Shown here: positions 6,096-9,134 of the stretch, piece after piece
Layout: every line of letters begins with the position of its first letter
Position numbering within the stretch: the first letter of the stretch is position 1
Assembly: GCA_964556675.1 (NCBI GenBank)
Contig: CAZKYN010000136.1
Span: 1 to 9,134 of the forward strand
DNA from: JBDKTK01 sp964556675
Lineage (GTDB): Bacteria > Desulfobacterota > Syntrophia > Syntrophales > UBA4778
Reading direction: 5' to 3'
Length of the DNA: 9,134 bases
Program-made: the position numbers and the translations under genes
The notes under the pieces: model-generated
The model's database searches: none
What the model saw: the letters and a program-made list of their open reading frames with translations, nothing else
What the model was told of the DNA's origin: nothing

Positions 6096-8450
6096 ATGAA
6101 AAGCCATATTCCGCGCGAGGTGCTTCCGATTCCCGGTCGCAGGCGTATGGGTCCGGCAATGTACGATTCCAGGGACCCGGATGCCTGCTATGAGCCAATA
6201 AAGCCGCTCCGCCCGCCGAAGGGGGCGCCGAACATCCTCCTCGTCCTGCTCGATGATGCCGGGTTCGGGTCGAGCAGCGCTTTCGGCGGCCCCTGCCGGA
6301 CGCCGACATTCGAACGGCTCTCGAACAACGGCCTGCGCTATACCCGGTTCCATACGACGGCAATGTGCTCTCCGACCAGGCAGGCGCTGTTGACCGGCCG
6401 CAATCACCACTCCGTGGGGATGGGCACTGTCTCCGACATGGCCACGGCTGCGCCGGGCTACACATCGCAGCGGCCGAATTCGGCGGCAACGATTGCCGAG
6501 ACGCTGCGCCTTAACGGGTATTCGACCGCGCAGTTCGGAAAATGCCATGAGGTCCCAACCTGGGAGTGGAGCCCCATGGGGCCCTTTGATCGCTGGCCCA
6601 CAGGCAGCGGGTTCGAGTACTTCTACGGCTTCATCGGGGGCGAAACGAGTCAGTTCTACCCTAGCCTCATCGAAGGAACAAGCTCCGTCATGCCGGACAA
6701 GACGCCGGAACAGGGATATCATCTGAGCGAAGATCTCGCGGTGAAAGCGCGCCACTGGATCGGTCAGCAACAGGCGCTCGCGCCGGACAAGCCGTTTTTC
6801 CTGTATTTTGCGCCGGGCGCCACGCACGCGCCGATCCACGTGCCCGAGGGCTGGCGAGACCGTTATCGCGGCGCCTTCAACAAGGGCTGGGACGTTGTTC
6901 GCGAGGAAATTTTCAGCCGACAAAAACAACTGGGAGTTGTTCCGCCGGACTGCGATCTCACCGCCCGACCGCAGGGCATTCCGGTATGGCGCGACATTCC
7001 GGACGAGATGAAAACCGTGCTGGCCCGCCAGATGGAACTTTACGCCTCGTTTTTGGAGCATACCGATCACTGCATCGGCCGGATAGTGGATTTCCTTGAA
7101 AGCATCGGCGAGCTGGACAACACCCTGATCTGGATAGTAACCGGCGACAACGGCGCATCCGGCGAGGGTACGGTCAACGGAACCTGGAACGAGTCGCTGA
7201 CAATGACCGGAATGACGGACGTCGAGACTCCGGAGTTCCTGCGCGAACGCCTCGCTTCGTTCGGAACGCCCGAATCATACCCACAGTACTCCCTCGGCTG
7301 GGCGCACGCCATGGATACCCCGTACCAGTGGACAAAGCGGGTCGCCTCTCACTGGGGCGGGACGCGCAACGGACTGATCGTCCATTGGCCGGCCGGGATC
7401 CAGTCGCGCGGAGAACTCCGCCGGCAGTTCCATCACGTCATCGACGTTGTCCCGACCTTCCTCGAGATCGCCAAACTCCCGCACCCGCTGATAGTAAGCG
7501 GCATCGAACAGCAGCCCATCGAGGGCGTCAGCATGACCTACACGTTCGACGATCCGGATGCACCCGACCGGCGCCGGACGCAGTATTTCGAAATGCTCGG
7601 CAACCGCGGCATCTACCACAAAGGCTGGACAGCAATCACTGCGCACAACACCCCGGTCTCCATTGGGCCGCAAAGGGAATGGGACGACGATATCTGGGAG
7701 CTGTACGACACGAATACCGACTGGACCCAGGCGCATGACCTGGCGCGTGAAAATCCGGAAAAGCTGCGTGAGCTTCAACGCCTGTTCCTTATCGAAGCCG
7801 CGAGGTACAACGTTTTGCCGCTTGACGACCGGGCAGCCGAGCGGGCCGATCCGGATCTCGCGGGACGGCCGGTCCTTGCAAAAGGACGGAAACAGAGGCT
7901 TTATCCGGGAATCGGCCGGTTGAACGCGTTCTGTGCCATCAATATCAAGAATAAGTCCCACCGGGTGATGGCGGAAATCGTCGTGCCTGACGGCGGCTGT
8001 GAAGGGGTAATAGTGGCCCAGGGAGGCTTCCCGGGGGGCTGGTCTCTCTATGCGAAAGAAGGTCGCCTCAAGTACTGCTATAACTTTTACGGAATTGATT
8101 TATTTCACGTCGAGACCGCCGAGCCGATGCCCGCAGGGAGGCGCCTCGTGCGGATGGACTTCGACTATGACGGGGGGGGCGTCGCCAAAGGCGGATCTGT
8201 CCGCCTCTCTGTCGATGACCGAGTCCTGGGGAAAGGACTGGTGGGCCGGACCCAGCCGCTTCCGTTCGCGAGCGACGAGCCCCTGGAAATCGGCAGCGAC
8301 AACGGCTCGCGTGTAACCGACGACTATCCTGTTCATGAATTCACCGGTGAAGTCAGCTGGGTCGAAATCGAGATCCCCATGGGCGCAAAGGACGATGATG
8401 CGGACATTTCGGATGAGCAACGGCTGCGGGCCGCCCTCATCACGGAGTAA
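6096..8450 (+). CDS. Cysteine-type arylsulfatase (784 aa)
   Basis: A formylglycine-dependent type I sulfatase that hydrolyses sulfate esters. The activation motif is CSPTR: Cys91 (TGC 6366-6368) would be oxidised to formylglycine, with Arg95 beside it. By alignment with Pseudomonas AtsA, the calcium and active-site residues are Asp53, Asp54, Lys149, His151, His244, Asp351, Asn352 and Lys414. The catalytic domain fills about 45-570. Residues about 610-762 form a beta-rich extension, perhaps a jelly-roll or lectin-like fold, which makes it longer than AtsA (about 536 residues) but usual for the roughly 780-residue AtsD-like group. The N-terminus has no signal peptide, so the enzyme should be cytoplasmic. 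ATG 6096 is chosen over ATG 6033 because GGAGGG at 6081-6086 precedes it and the upstream 21 residues resemble no known sulfatase start. The maturase begins 7 nt after its stop. The natural substrate is unknown. Confidence 0.95.
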   Translation: MKSHIPREVLPIPGRRRMGPAMYDSRDPDACYEPIKPLRPPKGAPNILLVLLDDAGFGSSSAFGGPCRTPTFERLSNNGLRYTRFHTTAMCSPTRQALLTGRNHHSVGMGTVSDMATAAPGYTSQRPNSAATIAETLRLNGYSTAQFGKCHEVPTWEWSPMGPFDRWPTGSGFEYFYGFIGGETSQFYPSLIEGTSSVMPDKTPEQGYHLSEDLAVKARHWIGQQQALAPDKPFFLYFAPGATHAPIHVPEGWRDRYRGAFNKGWDVVREEIFSRQKQLGVVPPDCDLTARPQGIPVWRDIPDEMKTVLARQMELYASFLEHTDHCIGRIVDFLESIGELDNTLIWIVTGDNGASGEGTVNGTWNESLTMTGMTDVETPEFLRERLASFGTPESYPQYSLGWAHAMDTPYQWTKRVASHWGGTRNGLIVHWPAGIQSRGELRRQFHHVIDVVPTFLEIAKLPHPLIVSGIEQQPIEGVSMTYTFDDPDAPDRRRTQYFEMLGNRGIYHKGWTAITAHNTPVSIGPQREWDDDIWELYDTNTDWTQAHDLARENPEKLRELQRLFLIEAARYNVLPLDDRAAERADPDLAGRPVLAKGRKQRLYPGIGRLNAFCAINIKNKSHRVMAEIVVPDGGCEGVIVAQGGFPGGWSLYAKEGRLKYCYNFYGIDLFHVETAEPMPAGRRLVRMDFDYDGGGVAKGGSVRLSVDDRVLGKGLVGRTQPLPFASDEPLEIGSDNGSRVTDDYPVHEFTGEVSWVEIEIPMGAKDDDADISDEQRLRAALITE

Positions 8451-8457
8451 GCGGATT

Positions 8458-9134
8458 GTGAACGGAAATCCTGCCTACCAGGTGATGCCCAAGCCCGTCG
8501 GGCCGGCGTGCAACATGGCCTGCCGCTACTGTTACTATACGCAAAAGACGGGGGCTCGCGAGTCATGCGGAAACACCATGATGAGCGAGAGCCTCCTGGA
8601 GCTGTTCATCCGCCAGTTCCTGCTTTCCCAGGAGCGGGATTCCATTTCAATAACGTGGCATGGAGGAGAGCCTCTGCTGAGAGGCATCGAATTTTTCAAA
8701 AAAGCCGTGGAACTCCAGCGGAAGTACTCGGGCGGCGGACAGGTCGAGAACTCACTTCAGACCAACGGCCTGCTGGTGGACGAGGATTGGTGCCGTTTTT
8801 TTCATGAGAACCGTTTCCTGGTAGGCCTCTCGATAGACGGTCCTCAGCACATTCACGACCGGTATCGCCGGGACAGGAGCGGACACGCGACCTTCTCCCG
8901 AGCCATCCGGGCGATGAGGCTTTTTCAGAAGCATAAGGTTGAATTCAATACTCTCTCGACGATTAATGATTACAGCTCTCGATATCCCGTGGAGACCTAT
9001 CGCTTTTTCAAAGAGCAGGGTGTCCGCTTTATGCAGTTCATTCCGGTCGTGGAATGTCTCTTCCAGCCGTCGAGGGAAGCGCAACCACGAATAGTGCCCC
9101 CCGGGGAGCGCATTGACAAGCTGGTTGCGCCCTG
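8458..9134 (+). CDS. Anaerobic sulfatase-maturing radical-SAM enzyme, 3' partial
   Basis: This enzyme converts the active-site Cys (or Ser) of sulfatases to formylglycine without oxygen. The frame is open from GTG 8458 to the right edge, giving 225 codons. From the N-terminus: MPKPVGPACN leads into the radical-SAM cluster CNMACRYCYY (Cys18, 22, 25); the SAM-binding HGGEP is at 68-72; QTNG at 101-104; GLSIDGP at 123-129; and QFIPVVE at 193-199. These match the anSME/AslB/ChuR family. The C-terminal SPASM domain with its two auxiliary 4Fe-4S clusters and the catalytic Asp would lie beyond the window. GGAG at 8444-8447 supports GTG 8458. An in-frame ATG at 8413 overlaps the sulfatase by 38 nt but has no clear ribosome site and adds non-conserved residues. 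The 7-nt gap implies co-transcription and partnership with the sulfatase. Confidence 0.95.
   Translation, partial: MNGNPAYQVMPKPVGPACNMACRYCYYTQKTGARESCGNTMMSESLLELFIRQFLLSQERDSISITWHGGEPLLRGIEFFKKAVELQRKYSGGGQVENSLQTNGLLVDEDWCRFFHENRFLVGLSIDGPQHIHDRYRRDRSGHATFSRAIRAMRLFQKHKVEFNTLSTINDYSSRYPVETYRFFKEQGVRFMQFIPVVECLFQPSREAQPRIVPPGERIDKLVAP

Noticed and set aside
6027..7070. Minus-strand open frame of 347 codons opposite the sulfatase
   Set aside because: The plus strand carries all sulfatase active-site residues in this interval; the antisense product shows no domain.
8508..8807. Plus-strand 99-codon frame near the right end
   Set aside because: It is a shifted frame inside the radical-SAM maturase gene, whose own frame shows CxxxCxxC, HGGEP and GLSIDGP.
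1..9134. CRISPR array, phage module or defence system
   Set aside because: No regularly spaced repeats, and no phage or defence-type proteins, were seen on either strand.

Overview
The window reads as chromosomal DNA of a moderately GC-rich anaerobic bacterium. Three things support this: a flavin/iron-sulfur electron-transfer gene pair, a tRNA gene with encoded CCA, and an arylsulfatase coupled to a radical-SAM (oxygen-sensitive) sulfatase-maturing enzyme. The pairing of a NuoF-type tail with a GltD-type oxidoreductase is typical of syntrophic, sulfate-reducing and metal-reducing lineages (Desulfobacterota and relatives) and of other anaerobes. The lineage is an inference and cannot be fixed from this window alone.

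Layout. At 1-1645 is the 3' part of a fused NuoF-tail/GltD-like FAD-NAD(P)H oxidoreductase, cut by the left edge. It is followed at 1682-2389 by a HoxU/NuoG-N-terminus-like iron-sulfur protein. The two look like one operon, closed by a strong terminator at 2409-2438. A tRNA-Asn(GUU) gene with its own terminator follows at 2473-2596; a consensus -35 box for it may lie inside the loop of the preceding terminator. A class I SAM methyltransferase occupies 2654-3490.

From 3491 to 4428 there is no intact gene. This corridor holds the last 48 codons of an integrase-type (IS3/IS481-like) transposase on the minus strand, then a frameshifted N-terminus of an MBL-fold (UlaG-like) hydrolase on the plus strand. 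It looks like an insertion or deletion scar.

The right half is a plus-strand run: a DUF421/YetF membrane protein (4429-4911), a BASS (bile acid:Na+ symporter superfamily) transporter (5015-5869), a 784-residue cysteine-type arylsulfatase (6096-8450), and an anaerobic sulfatase-maturing enzyme starting at GTG 8458 and running off the right edge. The sulfatase and its maturase are 7 nt apart and evidently work together: the radical-SAM enzyme would convert Cys91 of the sulfatase to formylglycine. The sulfatase has no signal peptide, so its substrate must be imported. The adjacent BASS-type transporter is a plausible, unproven, importer of a sulfated organic anion.

I did not find a clear-cut new system. 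The best leads are the electron-transfer pair with its modified NuoG-like subunit, and the transporter/sulfatase/maturase cluster.
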